DNA from: Eucommia ulmoides
Lineage: Eukaryota; Streptophyta; Magnoliopsida; Garryales; Eucommiaceae
Length of the DNA stretch: 64,000 bases
Reading direction: 5' to 3'
Assembly: GCA_016647705.1 (NCBI GenBank)
Contig: CM028326.1
Coordinates: 46,716,785-46,780,784 of the forward strand
Shown here: piece after piece, positions 11,801 through 21,324 of the stretch
How the letters are laid out: every line of letters starts with the position of its first letter
Position numbering within the stretch: the stretch's first letter is position 1
The notes under the pieces: model-generated
Databases searched by the model: none
Seen by the model: only the letters and a program-made list of their open reading frames with translations
Told to the model about the DNA's origin: nothing
Made by a program: the position numbers and the translations under genes

Positions 11801-13830
11801 TTTATTCTGCTTCTTTTAATGTCCATAGTGACTTCCCTCCCACTTCTCGTAAGAAAGTTGTTTTCGAAGATGTTATTCAAATTGCTAGTTTTAGATTGCA
11901 GTGGGGGAGTTTAGCCAGGTCCCACCTCCCTTTTTTTCATTTGATAGTAGTAAAACATTAAAAACAATGTAAAAAATTCTCCATGGCCCTATGTTCTACC
12001 TTTTTATCTCCAATTCTTGCCTAGAAAATTCCAGAATAAAAGAACCAAAAAAAACAATTAAAAAGGGTACACCTCGAGGGTCAAGTGAAAAGAACAAAAT
12101 AAAAACAAGGGCGTTTAGATTGAATTAATTAATAGAATGTTGGGACTCTTTTTATGGCAAAGTAAAAGAGTAAAACTAAATTAGAAGGACCCAAGGAGCA
12201 TCCGACAAGTACAAAAAAAAATGTAGACGTCAAATCTCTTCTAAGAAGTTGAGGGAAGATGTTCCCCAGATGTTCCCCAAATAATATCCCTTGAACAAAA
12301 AGAAATGCATGTATAATAGAGATTGTTTAAGAAAAAAGAATGGATACAAAACGTCATAAAAGATATGTCAATTTTGTCTTTCCAAACGCACCAAAAGAGA
12401 GCCAAGGGGATGATCCTCCAAGTATCAAGAAATGTCGGTCTAGAGCCAAAGGGACATATGCTCATGCATTGCCAAACATTAAACCAGTCAATTGGGGAGT
12501 TTCTAGATGTACACCTTTTTGGCTATGAAACTATAGATAAAATTACAAAACATATATCCCTATTAAAATATTTCAATAAAACCATTACTCTATGTACGCC
12601 TTGTAATCCCATAAACATCCTTGCATACAAAATTTATTAAAAATGTCATGTTTTGCTATTTGTACCTTTTGAAAGATCTAATTTCTTCTCAAAAAATTAC
12701 ACCTTGCTTCTCATCCTCTCCCAATTTGTTTTTCCAATTGTCAAAGAAGAAGGTGTAATCCCTTCGCTACTACAAATTTGATTAATTGTGTTATATTATG
12801 TGTTGTTTAAAAAAATCAAAATGTACCATTTCATATTCGTTGTACAACTCGGTTAAGTGAATATTTTGTTCCCCTACTACAGATGAGTATCTCCACTTGT
12901 ACTCGGTAGTACACATCCAAATTTTCTAGCCCATACTTGATACTAGAGGACCGAGTATCGTGCCATTTTCTCGATTCCCTATGCCCCAAGTATCTCCATA
13001 TTATGTTATGCATTCAACTGTGTTTTTTTTTGTTTTTTGTTTTTTTTTGTTGTTGCTGTCTCAATCACATACGTAGGCGCAGAAGAATACATAAGAAAAG
13101 ACTAGTTATATTGCATCGTTGGGCTCATTATTGAGGAAGCTTGAGCAATCCCTTACACCACATTGGACTTGTACCTCATTCGACTAAGCGAGTCGACATC
13201 TACCAGAGCTTGGATGTAGAAACCTAAGACCCCTTACCGGCACACAAGTACTGATTAAAAGGCACCATATGCGGTACTGTAGCATCAAGTATAGGCTTGA
13301 ACACTTGGTAATAGAGTGCCAAATGTGTCCTTTTACACTCGGATTTCCTTCAAATTGTTTCATTTTCAAGTAAAAATTGCAAAATTCGTGTGTATTTAAT
13401 GGGGTTAGGATCAAGTAGAAAGAGCTACGAGTGTATGAGCCGCAGGAAAAGAGATGAATGAATAATGATTAATTTCAAATAGAGTTATATTGGTAATAAA
13501 AGAATCATTAAATTGGGGTACATGTATAGCAAGAGCTTTTTGCCAAAAGGTGGTGTACATTTAGAAGCACTCGCCAATCATTACAACATGGGAAGAAAAT
13601 AAAAACAAAAACGTAAACGGTTCTCCAAATTTTATGTTTCTTGTCTGTTCTCTTCACCATTGCAATACGTCTCAGTTACCGAACAGACCAAGAAGAAACT
13701 GTGCACAGTTTCTAGCCCATCATGCTGATTTAAAATTTAAGCAAAAAATCGACGAGAAAATCGGAAATGGTTCAGGGCCTCCGTACTTACTGTTAGGGTC
13801 GTTGATGAGTTTCTTCCCTTGGAAAGCCAT
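2812..13830 (-). CDS. DHAK: Dihydroxyacetone kinase (DhaK domain), 5' exons 1-5 of a split gene
   Basis: This plant homologue of ATP-dependent dihydroxyacetone kinase (triokinase/FMN-cyclase family) phosphorylates dihydroxyacetone or glyceraldehyde and is presumably cytosolic. Minus-strand exons are 13830-13791, 11505-11432, 11337-11274, 3072-2960 and 2859-2812. They splice with consistent phases into 113 residues without a stop. The protein starts [13 protein letters not shown], continues [19 protein letters not shown] and [10 protein letters not shown], then has the dihydroxyacetone-pocket motif GGGSGHEP (about residues 60-67), [19 protein letters not shown], and ends [16 protein letters not shown]. 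All introns are GT-AG. The family is about 590 residues long, so the rest of the DhaK domain and the DhaL domain lie beyond the left edge. Intron lengths are 2285, 94, 8201, 100 and at least 2811 bp; introns 1, 3 and 5 carry transposons. The intact frame suggests a working gene, but I cannot exclude that it is broken further on. Confidence 0.92.
2960..3072 (-). CDS. DHAK: DHAK exon 4 (substrate-pocket motif)
   Basis: This 113-bp exon encodes the [18 protein letters not shown] and [19 protein letters not shown] segments, the best-conserved N-terminal part of DhaK. Its acceptor is CATAG before 3072 and its donor is GTATGA from 2959. The first two bases complete the Gly codon begun by the last base of exon 3, so splicing across 8.2 kb keeps the frame. 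Confidence 0.93.
3073..3374. other. DHAK intron 3, 3' end
   Basis: This is AT-rich intron DNA next to the acceptor of exon 4. Upstream of the CATAG acceptor the sense strand reads TATATTTTGTTTCATGG, a plausible pyrimidine-rich tract. No transposon was recognised. Confidence 0.5.
3375..3726 (+). mobile_element. TRIM element (miniature LTR retrotransposon)
   Basis: Two direct terminal repeats, 3375-3484 and 3616-3726 (about 86% identical by hand count), start TGTTAAGAAGCC; the second ends CTAACA. Directly after the first is TGGTATCAGAGCC (3485-3497), an exact complement of the 3' end of initiator tRNA-Met, so the element runs on the plus strand. The 118-bp interior has no coding capacity and ends AAAGGTCGA, a short purine tract. 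The flanks ATAGT and ATAGG (4 of 5 bases) are the probable target duplication. Total length 352 bp and the CCCACATCGG-like LTR motif fit plant TRIMs. It lies in intron 3 of DHAK, antisense to the gene. It must be moved by another element's enzymes. Confidence 0.9.
3485..3497 (+). other. TRIM primer-binding site (initiator tRNA-Met)
   Basis: TGGTATCAGAGCC follows the first LTR directly and is complementary to the tRNA-iMet 3' end. It primes minus-strand DNA synthesis and fixes the element's orientation. Confidence 0.9.
3727..4426. other. DHAK intron 3 stretch without recognised gene
   Basis: The plus-strand ORF at 4174-4362 has no family motif. The segment at about 4345-4426 shares short words (AGATTGTCATAGATT) with 6585-6625 on the far side of the following LTR, so it may be an older degraded repeat into which that LTR inserted. 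Confidence 0.3.
4427..6507 (+). mobile_element. Solo LTR, Gypsy Tekay/Del-like, 2.08 kb
   Basis: The element begins TGTAAGACCC, ends GGGGGTGTGACA and is flanked by an exact 5-bp target duplication TCATA (4422-4426 and 6508-6512). There is no second LTR, primer site or coding region, so this is a solo LTR left by LTR-LTR recombination. Termini of this TGTAA...GGTGTGACA type, with a GC-rich 3' end, are usual for Tekay/Del chromoviruses; the lineage is an inference. Inside are (AT)n at about 4787-4812, further TA/CA tracts near 4930-5020 and a five-unit internal repeat (5680-5905). A truncated relative lies at 33268. It sits in DHAK intron 3. Confidence 0.85.
5680..5905 (+). repeat. Tandem subrepeats inside the Tekay-like LTR
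   Basis: Five imperfect units of roughly 35-55 bp share the core AGGAGGGCATGTCCTGC. The units start near 5686, 5722, 5760, 5814 and 5870, and the core itself is near-palindromic (GGGCATGTCC). At least three related units recur in the truncated copy at 34500-34610. Confidence 0.75.
6513..8621 (-). mobile_element. LINE (L1-type) ORF2 fragment with endonuclease and partial RT
   Basis: Reading leftwards from an ATG at 8621, the protein begins [20 protein letters not shown], the usual start of a plant LINE endonuclease. [20 protein letters not shown] (8448-8122) is the endonuclease core. The linker at 8104-7454 contains [17 protein letters not shown]. The RT begins with [20 protein letters not shown] near 7430, followed by DFRPISLCN and PEQGAF. 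The frame then passes from LDMAKAYD straight into [19 protein letters not shown], so about 100 residues including the YADD catalytic motif are missing. Several frameshifts and stops are present. It lies in DHAK intron 3, sense to the gene. Its left end beyond about 6780 is less certain. Confidence 0.85.
8624..9577. mobile_element. Inverted LTR pair with primer-binding site
   Basis: The left arm (8624-8909, plus orientation) begins TGATGGGGATCGAC, has TATATAA near 8786 and ends CTTCA. It is followed after 5 bp by TGGTATTCAGAGC (8915-8927), a near match to the tRNA-iMet primer site. The right arm (about 9284-9577) is the same sequence inverted, ending GTCAATCCCCATCA. The roughly 370-bp interior has no convincing ORF beyond a proline/serine-rich stretch. 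A normal LTR element would have direct repeats, so this looks like a Copia or TRIM-type element rearranged into a palindrome. No target duplication was found. It abuts the ATG of the LINE ORF2 fragment in DHAK intron 3. Confidence 0.65.
9578..11273. other. DHAK intron 3, 5' part
   Basis: This is AT-rich DNA with no supported gene. Low-complexity purine/pyrimidine tracts (10140-10500) give a spurious Phe/Ser-rich ORF. A perfect 20-nt palindrome (ATTTTTGAATATTCAAAAAT) is at 10762-10781. Weak inverted similarity between about 9960-10040 and 10610-10745 could be degraded terminal repeats of a DNA transposon, which I could not establish. Confidence 0.4.
11274..11337 (-). CDS. DHAK: DHAK exon 3
   Basis: This 64-bp exon encodes [20 protein letters not shown] plus Ser and the first base of Gly. 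Its acceptor is ACATACAG and its donor is GTATGA from 11273. The segment leads directly into the GGGSGHEP motif of exon 4. Confidence 0.93.
11432..11505 (-). CDS. DHAK: DHAK exon 2
   Basis: This 74-bp exon encodes [20 protein letters not shown] then GFPE; the first Asn codon is split with exon 1. Its acceptor is TATTTACAG and its donor is GTGTTT from 11431. Intron 2, between this exon and exon 3, is only 94 bp. Confidence 0.93.
11700..11961 (+). mobile_element. LINE RNase H-like 3' fragment
   Basis: The plus frame reads [18 protein letters not shown], the conserved end of the RNase H domain in plant LINEs (usual form YREGNxxADxLA), followed by [17 protein letters not shown]. The rest of the element is missing. 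It lies in intron 1 of DHAK, antisense to the gene. An A-rich stretch near 12040-12065 could be its 3' end. Confidence 0.6.
12241..12465 (-). mobile_element. Possible LINE zinc-binding C-terminal fragment
   Basis: The minus frame contains [20 protein letters not shown], resembling the LINE ORF2 C-terminal pattern (W..xPLAxxWxxWxERN). It is short and isolated, in intron 1 of DHAK, sense to the gene. It could also be a chance resemblance. Confidence 0.4.
12470..13784. other. DHAK intron 1, 5' part, no recognised gene
   Basis: AT-rich DNA with a T/G-rich tract at 13020-13055 and only short unremarkable ORFs. Moderately GC-richer segments at 12840-13000 and 13180-13430 may be old repeats, but no family was recognised. 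Confidence 0.4.
13791..13830 (-). CDS. DHAK: DHAK exon 1 with start codon
   Basis: The ATG at 13830-13828 opens [13 protein letters not shown], the expected N-terminus of plant DHAK. The donor is a consensus GTAAGT (13790-13785), and the exon ends in the first base of an Asn codon completed by exon 2. The first family-conserved residues follow this ATG directly, which supports the start. Confidence 0.92.
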
Positions 13831-14100
13831 GTCGTATTTGCAAAATCGATTTGTAATGCGTTTCCAGTCAGCAAATTCTATACTGCATTACTCTTTTCGA
13901 AATTTGAGGAGAGAATTCAACTTGGAAGCCCTAGCAGGGGAAAAGTTACAGGTGGATCTTTAATTTGCACCGGCTTGTACCCGCGCGCAGGATATTGAAA
14001 TTTTATTGAGTTTAACTTTTTTTAATTTTAATCTAAATTATTTATTTTATTGGCACGGTTCCCGAGAAATTCCCGTACGAGGATAAAACTATCAAATATA
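13831..14100 (-). promoter_or_regulatory. DHAK 5' UTR / proximal promoter region
   Basis: This is the sequence immediately upstream of the ATG on the minus strand. An AT-rich block (AATAAAATAAATAATT, about 14035-14050) lies roughly 210 bp upstream and could serve as a TATA region. I cannot place the transcription start. A GC-rich patch at 13968-13990 is embedded here. Confidence 0.35.
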
Positions 14101-14129
14101 TCATTTTTAAAAATATATTACAAAATAGT

Positions 14130-14570
14130 CATTTTGCCTTTTTGTGACGATTTTACCCTCGTGTTCTATTTAACACTGTTACATTCAACACAATTTTAAA
14201 TCGTATTATATTCAACACGATCTTATGTTGAATTTAACACAAGATTGTGTTACATTTCAATTTTTTCATTTAAAATTGATAATTTATCTATCTTACATTC
14301 ATATTGATATTCAACACAATCTCGTGTTATATTCAATACGATCTCATATTGAATAGAAGACGAGATCGTGTTATATTTCACTTTCACCGTCGTATTCAAC
14401 ACGAAATCGTGTTACATTTCAATTTTTCATTCAAAATTGATAACTTCTCTATCTTACGTTCATATGTTTGATATTCAACATGATTTCATATTAAATATAA
14501 TATGAGATCATGTTATATTTCAATTTTTTCATCTAAATTGATAATTCTCTCTACATTTATATACTTGATT
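14130..14570. repeat. Diverged tandem repeat with internal inverted motifs
   Basis: About four imperfect units of roughly 85-130 bp begin near 14212, 14309, 14395 and 14472. Each opens with TTCAACACGATCTCGTGTT-like sequence, which is self-complementary (AACACGA/TCGTGTT), followed by TTTCAATTTTTTCATTYAAAATTGATAA. The region lies 0.3-0.75 kb upstream of the DHAK start codon. It may belong to a degraded DNA transposon. Confidence 0.6.
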
Positions 14571-15806
14571 TTTTTCCAATACAAACCAAATTTCATTCAA
14601 ATCAACCAATCAATCCAAATAAATCAACCAAATCAATACAAACCCTAGAAAATCGATTTTAATCACCGTAAGAAATCCTAAATCAATTGGTTGAATATCC
14701 GACTAAATCAAATGAACTCGAAATCACCGTAAGAATCACAGTAACCAATTTGAATAACTAAGTCTCGATTATGTACAAGTATATCAAACATAGAAATATG
14801 GAGAGAGAAACATAAACAATTCAACGCCTCAACTCAAATCGACGATAAACGTCGTCGCCGGGAACAAATAAAGGAAATCGAAGAGGAAACAAACAAAGAA
14901 GAAAAGCACGAAGAAACAAACCAGAACACGGAGTTGAGCAGAAACGACATATCACTACCGCCGCCGCCGTTCATTACATGTTAAATTAGGGTTTCCCAAA
15001 TTCAACTGCGCGAAGAGTTGTTTTCTCAAATGAAAGCCTACGATAATCTTAAGGCTGAGCTTGAAGAAGAAAGGCATGCCCATCCCTCCCTGGAGAAAAA
15101 CTGTTTCACGAGATCTGAGAGATAAACAAGAGAGAGAGGGGGAGCACTGAAGGGTAAAACTATCCACCGAAATAATTTAGGACTTTTTGGTAAGAAGTAG
15201 CGAAAAATATAGGACTATTCTGTGCAAAAAAAACTTGTTGGACCATCTTATAGATTGAGTCTATTATTTAGACTATTTGGTATTTTTTTTCCCTATTTTA
15301 TTAACTATAATTTAAGTAAATTGTAGTCTAAATATGTATATTTAAATTTTATTATTTAACTTTATTGTAAATTTTATTGCAATAATATATTTCAGTGTCA
15401 TTATACAAAAAAATATAAAGTATTAAATTATAATTTTTAATACATATCTTTATGTTTTAATGATATGATTAATCTTAACCCTTCATTTCTAGGAGAATAA
15501 GATTGAAGAGATGAAAAATAATTGATCTTTGCCTTCTACTTTTAAGTATGAGACTTAGATATGCAACAATCCTAATTTCCAAGAGTTTTGAGTTTTTTAA
15601 GATAAATTATATTTTTGACCCTTTAAATTTAGTCATCTTTTTATATTGATCAGTTCTATTTTTAAACTTTTTATAGTTTACAATATTTAAATTATCGATA
15701 GCTAAATTTTTTGTTAAGTTGGATGAAAAATAAACAGATGCAATTCACATGATTTCATTAAGAATACACTAGTCTTTTTCATATATTTTATTTTAAAAAT
15801 ATATTT
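14571..15806. other. Intergenic stretch with possible captured gene fragment
   Basis: Mostly AT-rich. At 14820-15150 the composition changes: a CCGCCGCCGCCG run (14957-14968) and, on the plus strand from about 15003, an open Glu/Lys-rich frame (QLREELFSQMKAYDNLKAEL) with coiled-coil character that ends in a stop. On the minus strand an ATG at about 14974 opens MNGGGGSDMSFLLNS. Neither could be assigned to a family. Nothing was recognised in the flanks. Confidence 0.3.
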
Positions 15807-17215
15807 TGTTAGCCACGTATCTATCCAAGAAAGGGGATTGAGTAGTTATAAAAATGGAAACAAATAAATTATCAAACAAGCAATCACCAAATTTCTTTAT
15901 CCAATTATTATCTTGAGTTTTATCATAAACATATTTATCCAAGTGCACAAACAAACAAATAGAGATAGAAAAATTGGACACGTAGATTCCTGGTTTGACA
16001 AGCTAAAAATGACTCATTTAAGAAACGATTGTTTTTCGAAAAAAAAAAAAAGACATTCTAAATGTGATGACCAGAAGTGTTACAGACAATAATGCACCAC
16101 ATAAAAGAGCTGCATAGCCCAATATCATCATCCTCCAAATCACTGTTATGGCAATCAAAATCGTGAGCATCAGCATGTGGGGTTCAGATTCAAGTGTTTT
16201 GCCTACATCCAGCCCCTTGAGTTCTTGCAGGGATTTTACAATCCACTAACCGTCATTCATTTTTCAAGTAGAAACCAAATTCTTACAATCATTTTCATAG
16301 ACTAAGGACTAACCTAATACTTTTCCCCAGTTCAGAATCAAATCTTTATAATTTCTCTTTTTTCAGGTTAAGTAAGAACCTAATTCTTTTTTTAGGCTAA
16401 GAATCAAATCTATATTTTTACCAAGTTAAAAACTAACCTGATTTTATTACAAGCAGAATCAAACCTAATACTTTTACATGTTAAGAATCAAACCTAACCC
16501 CTGATTAGATACCGACCCAAAAGTATCTAATCCTTTCATACCCACCAATATAAAGAATATCGAGTCTCTTCCCACAGGAACTTCTACAACCTCAACACAA
16601 TATATGCTCAATTAATTTCTTGATAAACTATGTGATAGAACTACCTGAGAATACGAATATGATTTTACTTAATTTAAGTGCAAAAATAATATAAAATCAG
16701 AATTCATACACAAAAACCGTTTTACAAGATTTTCAAGATATTCTAAATATAAAATAATTTTTCACAAAAGAATACCACTAGCTAATTAAAAAATATAACT
16801 CAATTAAATCATAGTTAATTTTGAGCAAGTAAATAAGAATAATCTCACCAGGATTTCTTTTAGAAGATCATAGAAAAAACTCAAACCTAGTATAGCAAGA
16901 ACAATGATTTCTTCAAAGTAAAACTTTTTCTCTCAAAAATATTCTCAGTAAAATAATACTCTCTCTATGAATATAGTAGATTTAAGCTCTTGCTCTTGTT
17001 TATTTAAGTTAAAAAATATAGGTTTATATTTATACAATTCAAACTATACCTATAACGATTATTTTTCAAAACATAAGACTATTAATGTCTCATGTAGACC
17101 CCATATAAGATACTCCTTTAAATTAGATGTATTTGATTTTAAAAAAAAAACTCTTTGAAAAACTCAATTTAGTTTCCAAAACTTATTTGATTCAAAATCC
17201 TTAAATATAGACAAT
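15807..17215 (-). mobile_element. 3' LTR of Copia element 2, left part
   Basis: The LTR begins TGTTAGCCACGTATC (terminal CA on the minus strand). It carries the family's subrepeats (CAGATTCAAGT..., TTAGGCTAAGAATCAAA) at about 16190-16520. The LTR is interrupted at 17215 by a solo LTR of a related subfamily and resumes at 19824-20557, where it joins the interior of Copia element 2. Confidence 0.7.
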
Positions 17216-18205
17216 TGTTGGTCCAGTGAGCTACCCAAGAGAGAGGTGAATTGGGTAGTAATAAAAAATTATCAAATAATTAGTACTTCAAAAATAAAAT
17301 AATTAATTTTACCCTAAATTAATTATTATCTTTATAGCAATGGATATATATATTCAACTAGGTGCACACCAAATAATAAAATATAAATAAAGTAAAAAAA
17401 ATAGCATACCAGAAATTTATATTGGTTCACCAAGTTATTCTTGGCTAATCCAATCCCTCGAGTTCCACGGAGAGTCGCACCCACTAATCACTAAGATTCC
17501 TTTAAGTAGGTAGGAACCAAACCTTTACACAATGATTATTTTCACAAGCTCATAATCAACCTTTACAACTTCCTTTTCTCAGGTTCAGGAATAACTTTTT
17601 CTTTTTCTCAAACTCAAGAATAACCTTATCTTTTCCCTAGACTCAAGACTAACCTAATCCTTTCATAGGCTAAGGATAAAACCTAATTCTTTTATACCTT
17701 AGGCTAAGAATCAAACATCACAATCACTCCAAGTATAATTTTTCTATACAAGGATGGAACCTTTACAATTCACTCACAATTGATCATAATCAGGAAGAAT
17801 CACACCTAACTCTTTTTAAGGGAAAAGAGTAACCTAACCTCTTTTGTACTTAGGTAAAGATTAAACCTCAATTTCTTTATCGGAAGAGATTGAAATCCAA
17901 AGCTACCCTTACTTAGACACTCCCAATAGTATCTAATCCGACACACAACTCACTAATTACAATAAAATTGATAAGTTCTTCCCACTCGGAGCTTCTACCA
18001 ACTCAAATCAATTTAAACTTAATTAATGTCCCGATAATTACTAGTGATATAATTAAGTGAAGAAATAAAAATCTGATTATAAAAATAATACGGGTAGCAC
18101 AAACTTGAGCACGTAATCAGGTTATCACACAAATCGTTTTAAAAGATTTTTTTATACTTTTAAAGTTCAGAAACGATTTCACAATATCAATTATCTAAGC
18201 AATTG

Positions 18206-18287
<82 letters not shown>
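18206..18287. repeat. (AAT)27 microsatellite
   Basis: About 82 bp of uninterrupted AAT/ATA repeats lie inside the solo LTR. They create an artificial poly-isoleucine reading frame. The related LTR at 22491-24338 lacks the expansion. Confidence 0.95.
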
Positions 18288-18288
<1 letters not shown>

Positions 18289-19049
18289 CTCAATTAAGGA
18301 TAAGCTTGGAACACTTTTACCAAGAAAACATAAAAATCTAATAATAATAGATATGAGTAGCACACAAATAAAATGTAATCAGATTTTCATCAAAAATCGT
18401 TTTAAAATATTTTCATGTGATTTAAAGTTCAGAAAACGATTTTATCAAGATCTTATCAACCAAGCAAATATAAAAAAATAAATATCGAAGAATTATAGAT
18501 TGAAACACTAGACAGCTCAACTCAGTGACGCTAACACATTCAACATTTTAACTCAAGAACTTTTCAACAATTGATCTCACAATTTGATCTCTCAAAATAA
18601 TATCAGAATAACGACTCTTAGAAAAACTTAAGAACTTAATAGTTCTTCAGAATTGAATGATTGGGATTTTTGAAACCAAAAAAACGCAAGCGTATTTATA
18701 TGGGATTAGAACAAACTCTCTAACGACTAGTTCCCATATTTCATGACAAATAATTCTCCAATAGACCACTTATATCATAAAGACTCAATTCTGGTATAAT
18801 TCAATTAATTATGTCCATTAAAATATCCAATTTAATCCCTCAAATTTTTTTCTCAATCTCAATTAAATAGAATTGAAAGAATTTCATGAATCAAATTGAG
18901 AAATATCCAAAATACTTGAACCATATCTATAGGGATAACAAAATATCAATCTTATATCTTAAATTCCATCAGATCTCTAAGATATCTCTCATATCCTAAC
19001 CATAAAACGATTACTTTTTGAATTAAAACTATGAAATTCTCAAATTCTG

Positions 19050-19350
19050 AAATAGTCCATCAGTTGACTGACCAATACCCATCGGCCGACCGCCCGATTC
19101 TGGACGTAATCCAAGCCAAAATCTCTTCACCATAGGTTGACCGCCCCCTATGTTTCTATTGACCGGAAGATTCAGAAACTTTCATAGGTCGACCGCCCTG
19201 TTGACTTATCAATTTAGAGAGTTTATATTTTAGCCATAGGTCGACCGATCTTAAACCATAAGCCGACCGATTGATTCAGAGACTTCAACATATTCTAACC
19301 TACACCCATCGGTTGATCGATCCTCTCAGATAGGTCGACCGAACAATGCT
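19050..19350 (-). promoter_or_regulatory. U3 array of GGTCGACC-type palindromes
   Basis: About seven sites (GGCCGACCG, GGTTGACCG, GGTCGACCG, AGCCGACCG, GGTTGATCG, GGTCGACCG and similar) occur every 15-60 bp, several followed by GATTCAGAGACTT-like sequence. The array starts about 350 bp upstream of the LTR TATA box. The same module is found at 23640-23920, 30485-30740, 51900-52135 and, more degraded, at 31400-31690, 55615-55800 and 58520-58800. Confidence 0.6.
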
Positions 19351-19823
19351 GGATAACTTTTTTCTTAATTAATTTTTTACTAAATTTCTTTGACGTTTTT
19401 GCCCTTTTAACCAATTTCTTTTCTCGGTTAACTCCACTAAATCCTTAAATTCAATTTTAATCAATTATTTTTCTTAAATCAATGTTTCTTCTTCAATTAC
19501 ACATAGGAGCAAATATGTTAGCTAATTAAGATCCTATTAAAAACACACCTAATTGTAAAACATTTTATGTCATGTGTGATCCTAATCGGGATACATTAAG
19601 AGTAAAAATTTAACCTGAGTTGTTTTTCCCTAAATTCTTCAAAATCTTCATTCTCTTAACATCCATCATCTTTGTTAGTGTCTTTAGCATCCATTTAGCA
19701 TTTTTCTCAATTTCTTCTTGATAATATCTTTACTGGAACTAATAAACTGAAACACTCAACAAAATCGTTAGTTCTACAAAAAATATCAATATTTAATTGT
19801 CCATCAAAATCTTAGAATCAACA

Positions 19824-20557
19824 ACAATAATTTTACCAGTTAATCTCATAGAATCAATTAATATGAGGACTAATTAATAGGATCTTCAAAATACATGATA
19901 AATATATAAAATATAATTAAATTCCCTTAAAATTAGACTTTATAACGTATAAAACCATAGGATTTGGGTTGAATTTTTTACCGTTTCGCACTGAGGACCA
20001 ATCGGCTAGCTATATTGGAGGTCGACCATTCAAGCCAAAAGCACAATCCTCAAGCCGATACATCTATTCATTGACATTCAAGTCGGTCAACCTTATGGAC
20101 TAGAAGTTTCTCCTTCCATGTACTAATTCATTCGGTCAACTGCCCACTTGGTCGGTCAATCGTCTGGCCCTAAACTTTATCTCTTTTTCATATTTTAAAA
20201 TATTTGCTTGACCAATACTTTATGAAAAATATTTAGACTCTTAAAAATTTATCACTTCTTACCATGATAACGCATAAAATAATTAATTTTTAATTCATGT
20301 GTGATCTTAATCGGATTGCATTAAAAACATAAAGGTATTGAGTTGTTTTACCTTGAAATACAAAAAAATTCTTCTGCTCCAAAAACTCTTCAACATCTTC
20401 ACTTGCAACAATCTCGAGTCTTTCATAAAATATCATCTTTGTAAATCATCATCAAGCATTATCTTGAAATTCAACCTTCTACTCATTTGTTCAAACAGAA
20501 CTCAAATATGAAATCACTCAATAAACACATTCGTTCCGTAAAATATCAACGTTAAAT
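19824..20557 (-). mobile_element. 3' LTR of Copia element 2, right part
   Basis: This continues the LTR interrupted by the solo LTR, starting with the second ACAAT copy. It matches 55450-56060 (for example GGATCTTCAAAATACATGAT) and carries degraded GGTCGACC-type sites at 20030-20165. Compared with element 1, about 40 bp holding the LTR terminus and the adjacent purine tract are deleted near 20557. Confidence 0.7.
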
Positions 20558-21030
20558 TGATGATAAATAACTTTGATATTTTCTCAACAAAATATGTAAC
20601 CACACTCCCCCTGAATGTGAGAATGGGTTTTTAACACATTTAAAACCATAATGAGAAAAATATTTTTCAAAAATATGCAATATAGCGCACAAAATTTATT
20701 TCTTTCCCTTTTTAATTATCTTTATGAATTTGTGCAATGATCTTTTTGAATTTGTGCAAGGAGAACAAAAAACATTGAAAAATATCATATAACGTTTCCC
20801 CATTTGTCATCTCAAAAAATGGGGACGAATAGTCAAAACATGTATTCTACGCATATATCATTGTACCTAACCATTCCTATACCTCGAATAATTTTCATAA
20901 ATTGATCTTCAGCTAGAGGTTTAGTAAAAATATCAACATGTTGATAAAAAGTACCAACATATTCTATAAAAATATCTCCATTCTGAATGTGATCATGAAT
21001 AAAATGATGATGTATTTTAATATGCTTTGT

Positions 21031-21324
21031 TCATGGGTGTTGTATAGAATTCTTACTTAGACATATAACACTTTTATTATCATAATAGATAACACCTTTC
21101 TCTTTGCAAATACCAAAATCATGGAAGTTTTGTTTAATATATAGAATTTGTGTACAACAATTAGTTGTTGCCATATTATCAACCTCAGCAGTGGATAAGG
21201 CTATAGAATTATGTTTCTTGTCAGACCAAGAAACTAGTACATGTCCCAAGAAATGATATGACCTTTTTGTGTTTTTACGCTCAACTTTGCATTCGACAAA
21301 TTCAACATTGGAATAACTAATCAA
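21031..21324 (-). pseudogene. Copia RNase H domain, element 2
   Basis: This 97-residue open stretch matches the Copia RNase H block, with LVSWSDKKHNSIALSTAEVD and CTQILYIKQ. The canonical SDADFAGC is changed to SNVEFVEC, so the first catalytic Asp is altered, and AEAEY is changed to AEVDN. The domain would degrade RNA in the RNA:DNA hybrid; here it is inactive. Confidence 0.8.

Larger units (their letters stand above)
17216..19823 (-). mobile_element. Solo LTR, SIRE-like Copia, with target duplication
   Basis: The terminal inverted ends are TGTTGG at the left and CAACA at the right. The flanking target duplication ACAAT is exact (17211-17215 and 19824-19828). There is no second LTR or coding region. 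On the minus strand, U3 carries an array of GGTCGACC-type palindromes (19070-19345), a TATAAATA box (18700-18693) and R/U5 subrepeats (17540-17720). It contains a long (AAT)n tract. The insertion interrupts the 3' LTR of Copia element 2 and is therefore younger than that LTR. Confidence 0.9.

Noticed and set aside
13968-13992. GC-rich patch with CCCGCGCGC near the DHAK start, considered as a Helitron end hairpin
   Set aside because: No clear stem-loop followed by CTAG/CTRR terminus and no matching TC start were found.
18203-18481. ORF with about 27 consecutive isoleucines
   Set aside because: It is a translation of the (AAT)n microsatellite inside a Copia LTR; no gene.
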